Positions 52,964-61,576 of a stretch of 64,000 bases of DNA are shown here, in pieces (the first letter of the stretch is position 1; each line of letters opens with the position of its first letter). Source of the DNA: CAZWSX01 sp964636985. Lineage in GTDB: Bacteria; Planctomycetota; Planctomycetia; Pirellulales; Pirellulaceae. The stretch covers positions 186,001 through 250,000 of the forward strand of contig CAZWSX010000001.1 of NCBI GenBank assembly GCA_964636985.1, written 5' to 3'. Under the pieces are notes generated by a model. That model did no database searches and was not told the origin of the DNA. It was given only the letters and a program-made list of their open reading frames with translations. Both the position numbers and the translations under genes were made by a program.

Positions 52964-54223
52964 CTATTCCTCACCTCGTTTGCGTTCCTTGGGGCCTTCG
53001 CCTTCTTCCCCAGTTGTTCCGCCATCCTGTTCGGCCTGCTCGCGAGCCTTGCGGCGGGTCTCGGCGGCCGCTTGTTCGGCTTCCGTCGCCTTGACCTCAG
53101 CTTGCTCGACAATCCGCTCGACCTGCTCTTCGGAAAGTCCGCCCATTTCCATCAGGTCTTCGGGCTCGATCACCGACAAGTCATCGTACGACAGGTACCC
53201 TTGTTCGACCAATCGCTGAGCTAATTCTTCCGGCATTCCGTCGAGGGCACTGAAAGCCGTCACCGCGACATCGATCTTCTTTTCCAATTCCTCGGGGGTC
53301 ATGATTTCGATATCCCAACCCGAGAGCTTGCTGGCCAAGCGGACGTTCTGTCCGCGGCGGCCGATCGCGAGCGACAGTTGGTCTTCCCGAACCAGCACAA
53401 TCGCGCGCCCGAGCATCTCGCACAGCAACACTTGATCGACTTCCGCCGGTTGCAATGCGTTGGGAATCAAAACCTGCGGGTCTTCATTCCAGCGAACGAT
53501 ATCGATCCGCTCACCCGCTAGTTCGTCGACGATGTTTTTAATCCGCTGGCCGCGAACACCCACGCACGCGCCCACGCAGTCGACACGCTGGTCGGTGCTG
53601 CTCACAGCAACTTTGCTGCGGTAGCCGGGTTCACGCGCGAGGCGGTTGATCGAGATCACGCCTTCGGCGATTTCTGGAATTTCCTGCTCGAACAGACGCT
53701 GCACCAGGTTGGGGTGATTGCGGCTGAGTACCACCTTCACGCGGCTCCCCTGCGGCTTCACTTCGTACACCACGGCGCGGACGCGTTCGTTGGGGTGATG
53801 CGATTCACCGGGGATTTGCTCGCTACGAGGAAGAATCGCCTCGACCGTTCCCAGCGAGACCGTGGTCACGCTTCCTTCGTTGCGTTGGACGGTTCCGCTG
53901 ACCATCTGTCCGATTTGCTCGGAGAACTCGTTAATCAGCAAATCGCGTTCTGCTTCGCGCAGCTTCTGGATGATCACCTGCTTGGCGGTTTGGGCGCCGA
54001 TGCGGCCGCTGATCTCGGCCGCTTCGATTTCCACGCCATCGACGCGCGCACCGATCACGCCCGACTGGCGGTTGATGGTGACCACCACGTCGGCGTTTTC
54101 GCCGTAGTGCTTTTTGACCGCCGACGCCATCGCCGACTCGATCGTCCGGAACACCAGGTCCCGATCGATTCCCTTCTCGCGATGAAGCGAGTCGACGTAA
54201 CGCAACATATCGCTGGGATTCAT
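52964..54223 (-). CDS. nusA: transcription termination/antitermination factor NusA
   Basis: A 419-residue RNA polymerase-binding factor controlling pausing, termination and antitermination. The N-terminal domain is followed by S1 (GQMVSGTVQRNEGSVTTVSLG) and KH domains (VDCVGACVGVRGQRIKNIVDEL and LSLAIGRRGQNVRLASKLSG). The C-terminus has one acidic helical repeat (YDDLSVIEPEDLMEMGGLSE) and then a charged tail. ATG 54223 is chosen because it gives the standard start (MNPSDMLRYVDSL) with GGAAGG upstream. Its start overlaps the stop of the ABC ATPase gene as ATGA. rimP, the usual upstream gene, is absent. Confidence 0.97.
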   Translation of the reverse strand: MNPSDMLRYVDSLHREKGIDRDLVFRTIESAMASAVKKHYGENADVVVTINRQSGVIGARVDGVEIEAAEISGRIGAQTAKQVIIQKLREAERDLLINEFSEQIGQMVSGTVQRNEGSVTTVSLGTVEAILPRSEQIPGESHHPNERVRAVVYEVKPQGSRVKVVLSRNHPNLVQRLFEQEIPEIAEGVISINRLAREPGYRSKVAVSSTDQRVDCVGACVGVRGQRIKNIVDELAGERIDIVRWNEDPQVLIPNALQPAEVDQVLLCEMLGRAIVLVREDQLSLAIGRRGQNVRLASKLSGWDIEIMTPEELEKKIDVAVTAFSALDGMPEELAQRLVEQGYLSYDDLSVIEPEDLMEMGGLSEEQVERIVEQAEVKATEAEQAAAETRRKAREQAEQDGGTTGEEGEGPKERKRGEE

Positions 54224-55338
54224 CTCGACCTTCCGTTTTTCTTGCCCGTTGTGGCGTCGAACCAACAAATCCCCTGTGGCTTGAGAACGATTTGCCGTTC
54301 CGCTTCCACCGGGATCGCGTGATCGGTTGTCAGGACTGCGATCGCGCTAGCGCGATCTGTCTTGCTCAACCAAACGCACGTTGATCTTCCGCCAAATTCC
54401 TTACGAACAACTCTTCCTGCTGCCCCATCCCGACCGTCGATCACCTTCTCGATTTCCGCCTGCTCGGCTCGAAAGCCGAGTGCAATCGAACCTGGCTTGC
54501 TTTCTGGTTGTGTTTCCTTGGTTCCGGAAAAGCGCCAACCTTCTACCGACTCAAATATCCAATCGCCGTCGCCGGCAAACTCAATCTTTCCATCGAGCAC
54601 ATTCATGCCCGGCTCGCCGATGAACCGCGCTACCCACCGATCGGCTGGAGCGTTGTAAACCTGCTCCGGCGTGCCGACCTGCCGCAGTTCGCCGTCATCG
54701 GTCACCGCGACTCGCTCACCCCAGGCCATGGCCTCGGCGTGATCGTGCGTCACGGCAATCACCGTTGTTTTATTCTCGCGTCTCCAATCGCTCAGGTAAC
54801 TGCGGAACTCTTCCTTCGCTTTGACGTCGACGTGCGCCAGCGGCTCGTCGAGCAGCAAAACCTTCGGTTGTCGCAACAACGCACGCGCCAAGGCTACGCG
54901 CTGTCGCTCGCCGCCTGAGAGCTCGTTGACCCGCCGGTTCAGGAACGTCGTTAAACCAAGACGCTCACAAACACGGTCGAAGTCCGAACTCGCAGTTTTG
55001 TTCGTGCCAAACCAACCCAAACCACTCTTAGTATCGATCTGATCGCGGACCCGTTGCTCGCCAACGAGCGCCTGATCCTGGAACACCATCGCCACCGACC
55101 TGAGGTGGGGCGCGATGTTCGTTACGTTTCGCGATCCCGTTCCATCGCTAAACCAAATCTCGCCGGCGGTGGGACGTTCGAGTCCCGCCACCAGGCGAAT
55201 CAATGTTGTCTTTCCCGAACCAGACGGCCCAACCAAGGCAAGGAACTCGCCTGCTGCAATCTCCAGGTGGAGATGTTGGAGTACGTCGTGTCCGCTTTGG
55301 TAATGGTGAGAAACATCGCGTAGCGAAATGGCGAGCAT
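54220..55338 (-). CDS. ABC transporter ATP-binding protein, MalK/UgpC type
   Basis: A 372-residue ATPase with Walker A GPSGSGKTT, Q-loop VFQDQALVG, signature LSGGERQRVALARALL, Walker B VLLLDEPLAHVD and switch His in VTHDHAEAM. The C-terminal ~110 residues form an OB-like regulatory (TOBE-type) domain, as in importers for sugars, polyamines or sulfate. No permease or binding protein is adjacent, so its transporter is elsewhere or it is repurposed. The stop overlaps the nusA start (ATGA at 54223-54220), meaning tight translational coupling to an RNA polymerase factor. An upstream promoter, leader and terminator are described separately. Confidence 0.92.
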   Translation of the reverse strand: MLAISLRDVSHHYQSGHDVLQHLHLEIAAGEFLALVGPSGSGKTTLIRLVAGLERPTAGEIWFSDGTGSRNVTNIAPHLRSVAMVFQDQALVGEQRVRDQIDTKSGLGWFGTNKTASSDFDRVCERLGLTTFLNRRVNELSGGERQRVALARALLRQPKVLLLDEPLAHVDVKAKEEFRSYLSDWRRENKTTVIAVTHDHAEAMAWGERVAVTDDGELRQVGTPEQVYNAPADRWVARFIGEPGMNVLDGKIEFAGDGDWIFESVEGWRFSGTKETQPESKPGSIALGFRAEQAEIEKVIDGRDGAAGRVVRKEFGGRSTCVWLSKTDRASAIAVLTTDHAIPVEAERQIVLKPQGICWFDATTGKKNGRSR

Positions 55339-55455
55339 CAGGAGTCATCCGGCCAGCCAATCGGCTCGCGAAACTCAAACCTGCTGAGGCGTTTTGCACC
55401 GCGACTTACACCGCAAAACAGGTCAAAATAAGCCTGGATTTTGCGATATATAAAC

Positions 55456-55498
55456 AAAAAAACGCGTAAGCCTCTTCCCTTAGGAAGTTGCTCCGCGT
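55456..55498 (-). terminator. intrinsic terminator in the ABC-nusA leader
   Basis: On the minus strand, ACGCG (55498-55494) pairs with CGCGT (55466-55462), AGC with GCT, and CTTCC with GGAAG around TAAG, followed by seven T (55462-55456). It lies about 120 bases upstream of the ABC gene start and downstream of a good promoter, so it either ends a small RNA or attenuates the operon. Confidence 0.8.
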
Positions 55499-55553
55499 CT
55501 GGGCTGCAAGTCGAAATGCTCACGGGCTCAGCGAGGATCGCTTCACACCAACG
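55499..55553 (-). ncRNA. candidate ~100-nt leader or small RNA upstream of the ABC-nusA operon
   Basis: Bounded by a promoter-like sequence (55560-55588) and the terminator at 55456-55498, so the whole transcript would run from about 55553 to 55456. It contains a GCGATCCTCGC hairpin. It does not match the core motifs of 4.5S RNA, 6S RNA, tmRNA or RNase P RNA by eye. No convincing reading frame lies within it. Confidence 0.45.
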
Positions 55554-55559
55554 CCAAAT

Positions 55560-55588
55560 AACCTATCGCGAAGGAGACCTGGTGTCAA
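55560..55588 (-). promoter_or_regulatory. sigma-70-type promoter
   Basis: TTGACA (55588-55583) and TAGGTT (55565-55560) on the minus strand are separated by exactly 17 bases. The -35 is a perfect consensus match and the -10 matches three of six bases including T1, A2 and T6. Transcription would start near 55553. Confidence 0.55.
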
Positions 55589-55939
55589 GCCGCACGCTTT
55601 GTCGCAAACCCTTTGCAAGGCAAGTAGATACGTTGCGAAACGTGACCGCAAACTTACCCCCGAAAGTGACTGTTGGACGTCCCGTAATTGGCCGTGGAAG
55701 CGGGAAGCGAGTGGCGGGCCGACTGCAACGCTAGCAACGGCCGCTAAGTCGCCTTTGGCGATCCGTGACCCGTTGTGGAAAAGGCGTCTTAACAATTTCG
55801 CAACCGTAGGTACTGCAATACTTTACGGATAGCTGTCGAGTTCTTCTCGCTCGGTTAACGCCAAAGTTATGGTCATGTTCGACACTTCTCATATGGACCT
55901 TTTTCGCACGGAGGCCGCTATTGATTGAGAAGGTGCAGG
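55589..55939. other. 351-base intergenic region upstream of the phosphoesterase gene
   Basis: No gene could be supported; short frames on both strands lack start sites and family resemblance. One local hairpin, GTCGCC/GGCGAT, at about 55749-55762 was noted. It should hold the promoter for the gene starting at 55940. Confidence 0.35.
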
Positions 55940-56860
55940 ATGATCGCAACAAGTTATCCGAAGCAGGCGAAATACCAATTACCGTCCCTGGGCCGATCGA
56001 CCGGCCAAGCGGTCCGAACGATCTTCCTTAGCGACACCCACCTGGGTAGCCGCTACGCCAATTGCCGGGCGCTGCTCGATTTCCTCCAGCAGCACCAGCC
56101 CGAATTTCTTTATCTGGTGGGCGATATCGTTGATGGTTGGTCCCTGCGGCGGCGTTGGCACTGGAACGCGACCTACAACGCGATCATCCACCGGTTGCTG
56201 GAGCTCGTCGCCAAAGGAACGATCGTTCGTTACGCCCCTGGCAATCACGATGCCTTCATGCGGAGCTACTTAACGACCATCCACGACGTGGAAGTGGCCG
56301 ACGAGTTCATCCACGAAACCGCCGACGGGCGGCTCCTCTCGATCTTGCACGGCGATCGCTTCGACGATGTCGAGTTGCGGGCGCCGTGGTTGTCTGTCCT
56401 CGGCTCATCGGCCTACGAGACGCTGATGTGGGCCAACGGTTTGGTGAACCGAGTTCGCACGTCGTTCGGATTCGAACGGCGTTGCTACACCGCCGCGATC
56501 AAGAAAAGCGTCAAGCGCGCGGTGACCTTTGTCAGCGATTTTGAGTCGCGGCTAATGGCGCATGCCCAAGCGAGCGGTTGCGACGGCATTGTCTGCGGAC
56601 ATGTTCACACGCCCGTCATTCGCTCGCGGGGACAGATCACGTACTTCAACACGGGCGACTGGGTCGAGCATTGCACGGCTTTGTTTGAGTTCGCCGATGG
56701 GGCGATGGAGCTTCGGCAGTACCCGCTCGAACCGGGTGTCGGCGAAGTGACGGTTCTCGCCCGTTGGAACCACACCGACGATGCCACTGGAGGCGGTGCT
56801 TCAAGCGGAAATCTGGAGAACGTCGATGCGGGCATTTCGCATACGGAAGCGGCCGCCTAA
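55940..56860 (+). CDS. LpxH-like metallophosphoesterase
   Basis: A 306-residue calcineurin-type phosphoesterase. The metal-binding motifs appear in order: FLSDTHLGS (Asp32, His34), VGDIVDGW, GNHD, HGDRFDD and GHVHTPV. This order and the residues between match UDP-2,3-diacylglucosamine diphosphatase (LpxH/LpxI-like group) of lipid A synthesis, and planctomycetes make outer-membrane lipid A-type components. Substrate is inferred by family only. ATG 55940 follows AAGGTGCAGG; a TTG five codons earlier is possible. It is followed after 156 bases by a glycosyltransferase gene. Confidence 0.85.
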   Translation: MIATSYPKQAKYQLPSLGRSTGQAVRTIFLSDTHLGSRYANCRALLDFLQQHQPEFLYLVGDIVDGWSLRRRWHWNATYNAIIHRLLELVAKGTIVRYAPGNHDAFMRSYLTTIHDVEVADEFIHETADGRLLSILHGDRFDDVELRAPWLSVLGSSAYETLMWANGLVNRVRTSFGFERRCYTAAIKKSVKRAVTFVSDFESRLMAHAQASGCDGIVCGHVHTPVIRSRGQITYFNTGDWVEHCTALFEFADGAMELRQYPLEPGVGEVTVLARWNHTDDATGGGASSGNLENVDAGISHTEAAA

Positions 56861-57016
56861 GCGAAAAACGGGCATTTGTTGACAGAAACGCGATCGAGGC
56901 CCCTTCGGTAGAGGGGCTCGCAGCAAAGGAAAGAAAGCGAACGTTTCGCCGAATAGTTTCCTAGAGATTCGCGTCGAGCCGGCTTTGGCGCAGCGCGGAA
57001 GAAACGAGACATCCTT

Positions 57017-58132
57017 ATGGCGAAGATCTTCTACAGCATGTGTGGCGAAGGGCGCGGTCACGCTGCCCGCGTCCGTTCGATGGTTGAGCATTTGAAAGAC
57101 GAGCACCAGCTTGTCCTATTCGCTCCCGACCAGGCGTACGAGTTTTTGGCGCCGCGCTATCCGGCGGGAACGCCAAACGTGGAAGTGCGCCGCATCCCGG
57201 GACTGCGCTTCTTTTACACCAACGGGCGGCTCGACCTGATCCGTTCAATCAGCAACGCCCTCGGCTACATGTGGAAGCTGCGAAACCTGGTTCGCCAACT
57301 CAAGCGAGCGATTCGCGAAGAGCAGCCCGATTTGATTCTCTCCGACTTCGAGCCCGCGTTGCCTCGCGCTGCCAAGTCGTGCAAGGCGCCGTTCGTTAGT
57401 TTGAATCACCAGCACTTTTTGGTCGCTTGCGATCTATCGTCGCTTCCTTGGAACCTGCGCGGTTGGGCCTCGATGATGGGATTGGCCGTGCGTGCCCACC
57501 ATCACTGGCAAAAGCAAACGATCGTCTCGTCGTTCTTTAATGCGCCTTTGCGCCCCGGCTACGAGAGCGTTTTGCAAGTTGGCCCGCTCCTGCGCCCCGA
57601 AGTATTGAAAGCCCAACCTGTTACGGGGGATCACATCGTTTCGTATCTGCGTCCGGCGACGCCGCCGAAGGTCCTCGAGATGCTCCAGACGAGCGGCCGG
57701 GAAGTTCGCGTCTATGGCCTTGGCAATCGCAAGGATGAAGGCAATCTTCGGTTCATGTCGCTGCACGAGCAGAAGTTCGTTGACGACGTCGCCTCGTGCC
57801 ATGCACTGGTGGGCGCTGCTGGCAATCAATCGCTGGGCGAAGCGATCTACCTTGGCAAGCCGATCTTTGCCTTGCCCGAGGCCGACCACCACGAACAGAT
57901 GATCAACTCTCACTTCCTCGGCCAAATGGGAACGGGCGCCTTCTCGACTCTCGAAGATGTGCAGGCCAGCGAGTTCCGCGAGTTTTTGGGTAAAACCGAC
58001 CAATATCGTGCCAAACTGCAAAGTTACGCGGGGCAAATCGATGGCACGCCGGCCGCCGTGGGCGAGGTGGTTCGCCACCTGCGGCGACCCGTGGTTTCGC
58101 CTCCGCCGGTGCGTGATCTGTGCCCTGTTTAG
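57017..58132 (+). CDS. MJ1255/VC2487-type glycosyltransferase
   Basis: A 371-residue GT-B-fold protein. The N-terminus KIFYSMCGEGRGHAARVRSM is the glycosyltransferase/teichoic-acid-type signature, and the C-terminal half has FMSLHEQKFVDDVASCHALVGAAGNQSLGEAIYLGKPIFALP, the nucleotide-sugar region with conserved Gly, Glu and Gln. It would transfer a sugar from an NDP donor, probably to a cell-surface lipid or polymer. Its pairing with an LpxH-like phosphoesterase suggests a lipid-linked glycan pathway. The acceptor is unknown. Confidence 0.83.
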   Translation: MAKIFYSMCGEGRGHAARVRSMVEHLKDEHQLVLFAPDQAYEFLAPRYPAGTPNVEVRRIPGLRFFYTNGRLDLIRSISNALGYMWKLRNLVRQLKRAIREEQPDLILSDFEPALPRAAKSCKAPFVSLNHQHFLVACDLSSLPWNLRGWASMMGLAVRAHHHWQKQTIVSSFFNAPLRPGYESVLQVGPLLRPEVLKAQPVTGDHIVSYLRPATPPKVLEMLQTSGREVRVYGLGNRKDEGNLRFMSLHEQKFVDDVASCHALVGAAGNQSLGEAIYLGKPIFALPEADHHEQMINSHFLGQMGTGAFSTLEDVQASEFREFLGKTDQYRAKLQSYAGQIDGTPAAVGEVVRHLRRPVVSPPPVRDLCPV

Positions 58133-58267
58133 TAACTGGCCGGTGATTGTTTTTGCCCCTTTTTCACGCGAAATTACTGCGAAAAAGGCCTGGCGCGAAC
58201 CTTTTGCCACCGAATTTCGTCTTGGTGGCAAGTGGATAAGTATGAAAGTAAGAGCTACATTTCCCTA

Positions 58268-61255
58268 ATGACAAAACCTGAATCGAATTCCAATCCTGAT
58301 CCTGAATCCCTCTCTTCTGACGAATCGCCGAACGAAAACGAGACTTCTCAGACTCTCAACCACGGCGATCGAGAACGCGGCGATCGAGAGCACTCCCGCC
58401 AGTCGAATCTGTCCGCTGACGATTCGCATCTCCAAGAAGAGTTTTCTGACGACGAGTCTTCCGAGCACGAGTTTTCGGAGGACGACGACCTAGGCGACGA
58501 GCCGCTCGAAGACGACCTTCTGCCAACTGGCTTGGAAGGCTTCGAAGAAGACGAAGACCCCGAAGAAAAGAAGGCTCGCCGAGCCGCCGTTGTCGCGATC
58601 CTGAAGCCGCGGATCGTCGAACTCATTCACGGCGCGAAGTATCGCCCCATGAAGCCCAAAGGAATTGCCAAGTTCCTCGGCGTTCATGGCAAAGATAAAA
58701 AGCTCCTCAAGCGAGCGATTTATCAACTGGTGCGGGCGGGCTTTCTCAAGTTCGGACCCAAGCACCAAATCCTGCCGGGGCGCCTGACCGAAATTCCAAA
58801 GCAACCCGATGTTATCGCGGGGCCGAAGCCTGCCAAGCCGCGAACACCTCCGCCCATGGAACCCATCGAGACGGTTCCCGAACCCAAAGTCGTCGAATCC
58901 GAATTCGCACTATTCGAAACGCTCGCTGACACGGCCGATGCCGAAGCAAATCAGTTGTCACGCGAACTGGATCGCCCCAAGAAGGCGGATAAGCTCGGCA
59001 AGTTGAGCAAGGGCCGCATCGTCGGCGTCCTCCGCAAAACGTCTTCGGGTGCGGGTTTCGTAAGGCCGAAAGGCGTCGGCAAAGAACACACTCGCGACCA
59101 AGACATCTTCATTCCCTCCGGTTCTTCTGGCGATGCTGCCGATGGCGACGAGGTTGAAGTAGCCCTCGATCGCGATGGTGGCAAGTCCTTCCGCGGTGCC
59201 GCACGCATCACCGGCCGCGTCGTCCGCATTATCGAACGTCGCACCCATCGATTTGTCGGCACGTACGAGGAACGCCGCAACCAAGGCCTGGTTCGAGTCG
59301 ACGGACGGACGTTTGCCGAGCCGATTCCGGTCGGCGATCCGGGAGCCAAAGGGGCCGCCGATGGCGACAAGGTCGTCATCGAAATGGTCCGTTTCCCCTC
59401 GCATCGCAGCCCCGGTGAAGCAGTCCTGGTCGAGATCCTCGGCGCGAAAGGCGCGCCGGGCGTCGATACGCTTTCGATCATTCACGAGTTTGAGTTGCCC
59501 GGCGATTTCTCGGACGAGGTCCTGGAAGATGCTCGTCAACAAGCCGACGCATTTGATGAATCGATCGGCGATCGGGCCGACTTCACAAGCGACACGGTCA
59601 TCACCATCGACCCGGTCGATGCCCGCGACTTCGATGATGCGATCTCACTCAAGAAACTGGCTAATGGCCACTGGGAGCTCGGCGTGCACATCGCCGACGT
59701 TTCTCACTTTGTCCGGCCCAAGGGGCCGCTCGATCGCGAAGCCCGCGACCGTGCGACGAGCATCTACCTGCCTGATCGCGTGATTCCGATGTTGCCCGAG
59801 GTAATTTCCAATCACCTCGCCAGTTTGCAGCCCGACCGCGTTCGCTACACACAAACGTGCTTTATCGAGTTCACGCCGGAAGGCGTACCGGTTCATGCTG
59901 AAGTAAAACGCGGAGCCATCCGCAGCTGTCGGCGATTTGCGTACGAGGAAGTCGACGAGTTCCTCGCCGACCGCGCAGCGTGGAAAGATCGGCTGGACTC
60001 GAAGGTCTTCAAGCTGCTCGACCAGATGCACGAGCTGGCAATGGTATTGCGGAATCGCCGATTGGAGCATGGTGCGATCGAACTCTCGCTTCCCGAGGTC
60101 AAGATCGACCTCGATAAGCAAGGCAAGGTGAGCGGCGCTCACCTGGTGGAACACACCGTCAGCCACCAGATCATCGAAGAGTTCATGTTGGCTGCAAACG
60201 AGGCCGTGGCGCGGATTTTGTCGGCCGCTGAACTGCCGTTCCTGCGGCGTGTTCATGCTCCGCCCGATCCACGTAAGCTCGATGTGCTCACGGGCTTTGT
60301 CCGCGAGCTGGGGATCGAATGCGATCACATGCAGAGCCGCTTCGAGATCAAACGCGTGGTGGCGGCCGTGGCCGACTCGGGCCGCATGCACGCGGTGAAC
60401 TACGCGATCCTCCGCAGCATGCAAAAGGCGGTTTACAGCCCCGAAGTCGAAGGGCACTACGCGCTTAATAGCGAGAACTACTGCCACTTCACCTCGCCGA
60501 TTCGCCGTTATCCCGATTTGACGATCCACCGGATGCTGGAAGCGATCGAGCGCGGCAAACGCCCGCACGTGGAGTACGAAGCCCAAGTCGTCCTAGGCGA
60601 ACATTGCAGCGACCGCGAACGCCGAGCCGAAGAAGCCGAACGCGAACTGAAGAAGACCAAGCTCCTTGCCTATCTTGAAACGAGGATTGGCGATCGCTTT
60701 GAGGCGGTCATCACCGGCGTTGAAGACTTCGGCTTCTTCGCACAGGGAACTAAGCTGCCTGCGGAAGGGATGGTCCACGTACGCACGTTGGCTGACGACC
60801 GGTATCGTTTCGACCGCGAGACGCATAGCCTCGCTGGTTACCGTTCGGGGAACTCGTTCCGGCTGGGAGACCTGGTCGAAGTCGAAGTTGCCTATGTGAA
60901 TGTGGAGCGGCGGGAACTCGACTTCCGATTCGTGCAAAAGCTGGCCTCGGAAGGTACGATCGAACTTCCTTCGACTCCCTATCAAGACGACGAACCGCGC
61001 GGAAAGAAGCGAAAGGGAAGAAAGGGAGATCGTCGCGAGGAGCTTGGAACACGAAGCCGAACGGGTTCGGGAAGAGGGAAAAAAGGCCAAACGAGCAAAC
61101 GGAGCGAGTCCTTTTCCAAGCCCGTCAAAGGCAAAAAGTCGAGGCCTGGGAAGAAGGGGCCGCCAGACGCAAGTAAAGCGAAACAGCGGCCCGTCAAGAA
61201 AAAGAAGCGGCGCCCGGGCAAGCGGGAACGCGAACAACGTAAATCTGGCCAATAG
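58268..61255 (+). CDS. rnr: ribonuclease R (RNB family)
   Basis: A 995-residue 3'-5' exoribonuclease that degrades structured RNA. After an unusual ~85-residue acidic, Ser/Glu/Asp-rich N-terminal extension comes a winged-helix region (KPKGIAKFLGVHGKDKKLL), cold-shock OB domains, the RNB catalytic domain (DPVDARDFDDAISL, near residue 450, then SPIRRYPDLTIHRML) and an S1 domain (FEAVITGVEDFGFFAQG). The last ~100 residues are strongly basic (Lys/Arg-rich), likely an RNA-binding tail. ATG 58268 is used; GTG 58232 is in frame and neither has a clear ribosome binding site. A hairpin follows the stop. Confidence 0.95.
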   Translation: MTKPESNSNPDPESLSSDESPNENETSQTLNHGDRERGDREHSRQSNLSADDSHLQEEFSDDESSEHEFSEDDDLGDEPLEDDLLPTGLEGFEEDEDPEEKKARRAAVVAILKPRIVELIHGAKYRPMKPKGIAKFLGVHGKDKKLLKRAIYQLVRAGFLKFGPKHQILPGRLTEIPKQPDVIAGPKPAKPRTPPPMEPIETVPEPKVVESEFALFETLADTADAEANQLSRELDRPKKADKLGKLSKGRIVGVLRKTSSGAGFVRPKGVGKEHTRDQDIFIPSGSSGDAADGDEVEVALDRDGGKSFRGAARITGRVVRIIERRTHRFVGTYEERRNQGLVRVDGRTFAEPIPVGDPGAKGAADGDKVVIEMVRFPSHRSPGEAVLVEILGAKGAPGVDTLSIIHEFELPGDFSDEVLEDARQQADAFDESIGDRADFTSDTVITIDPVDARDFDDAISLKKLANGHWELGVHIADVSHFVRPKGPLDREARDRATSIYLPDRVIPMLPEVISNHLASLQPDRVRYTQTCFIEFTPEGVPVHAEVKRGAIRSCRRFAYEEVDEFLADRAAWKDRLDSKVFKLLDQMHELAMVLRNRRLEHGAIELSLPEVKIDLDKQGKVSGAHLVEHTVSHQIIEEFMLAANEAVARILSAAELPFLRRVHAPPDPRKLDVLTGFVRELGIECDHMQSRFEIKRVVAAVADSGRMHAVNYAILRSMQKAVYSPEVEGHYALNSENYCHFTSPIRRYPDLTIHRMLEAIERGKRPHVEYEAQVVLGEHCSDRERRAEEAERELKKTKLLAYLETRIGDRFEAVITGVEDFGFFAQGTKLPAEGMVHVRTLADDRYRFDRETHSLAGYRSGNSFRLGDLVEVEVAYVNVERRELDFRFVQKLASEGTIELPSTPYQDDEPRGKKRKGRKGDRREELGTRSRTGSGRGKKGQTSKRSESFSKPVKGKKSRPGKKGPPDASKAKQRPVKKKKRRPGKREREQRKSGQ

Positions 61256-61268
61256 GGATGGTTGATTT

Positions 61269-61299
61269 GTTGATGGTTTCTCGTCGGAGAGCCATCAAC
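61269..61299 (+). terminator. possible terminator after RNase R
   Basis: GTTGATGGTTTCTC and GGAGAGCCATCAAC can pair (with G-U pairs) around GTC, starting 13 bases after the stop codon. There is no T tract, so it may be an mRNA-stabilising hairpin instead. Confidence 0.4.
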
Positions 61300-61396
61300 A
61301 CTCTTAGGTTCCCCACGACTGGTGGGCGAATGCCGGCGCTATAACCTTCTCCCCCTTCGCAACGCCTAAGCAACCGTTACCATAAGGATTGCAATC

Positions 61397-61417
61397 CCAC
61401 GGCAAACTTTGCCGTGG
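61397..61417. repeat. perfect palindrome upstream of gcvT
   Basis: CCACGGCAAA and TTTGCCGTGG are exact inverted copies around a single C. It could be an operator for the gcv operon or another dispersed intergenic palindrome; only this copy is in the window. Confidence 0.5.
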
Positions 61418-61576
61418 CTCCGTTGTTTGACAAGTCGGCCCCACGCACTTTCCCAGTGATCCTGGTATTGGATCGCACTATTGCGCTGGCGGCGACGCTG
61501 CCCAAACACGGCTGGCTTTCAGGGACGATTCCGGGATCAAACATTCGCCGTTGTTGCTGCGATAGGTCGTGTTGTT

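Larger units (their letters stand above)
61256..61576. other. 321-base intergenic region between rnr and gcvT
   Basis: Holds the two hairpins listed separately (61269, 61397) and presumably the gcv operon promoter. A glycine riboswitch was looked for and not found. Confidence 0.5.

Noticed and set aside
55441..55734. 97-codon frame on the plus strand
   Set aside because: It crosses the terminator and promoter elements, lacks a ribosome binding site and resembles no family.
55456..55900. tmRNA, RNase P RNA, 6S or 4.5S RNA
   Set aside because: None of the hallmark sequences (for example GGAAGGGAGCAGCC of 4.5S RNA or GAGGAAAGTCC of RNase P RNA) is present on either strand.
61256..61576. Glycine riboswitch upstream of gcvT
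   Set aside because: The conserved aptamer core (the GGAGAG...CCGAAGG-type elements in tandem) could not be found; the GGAGAG at 61285 is part of a simple hairpin.
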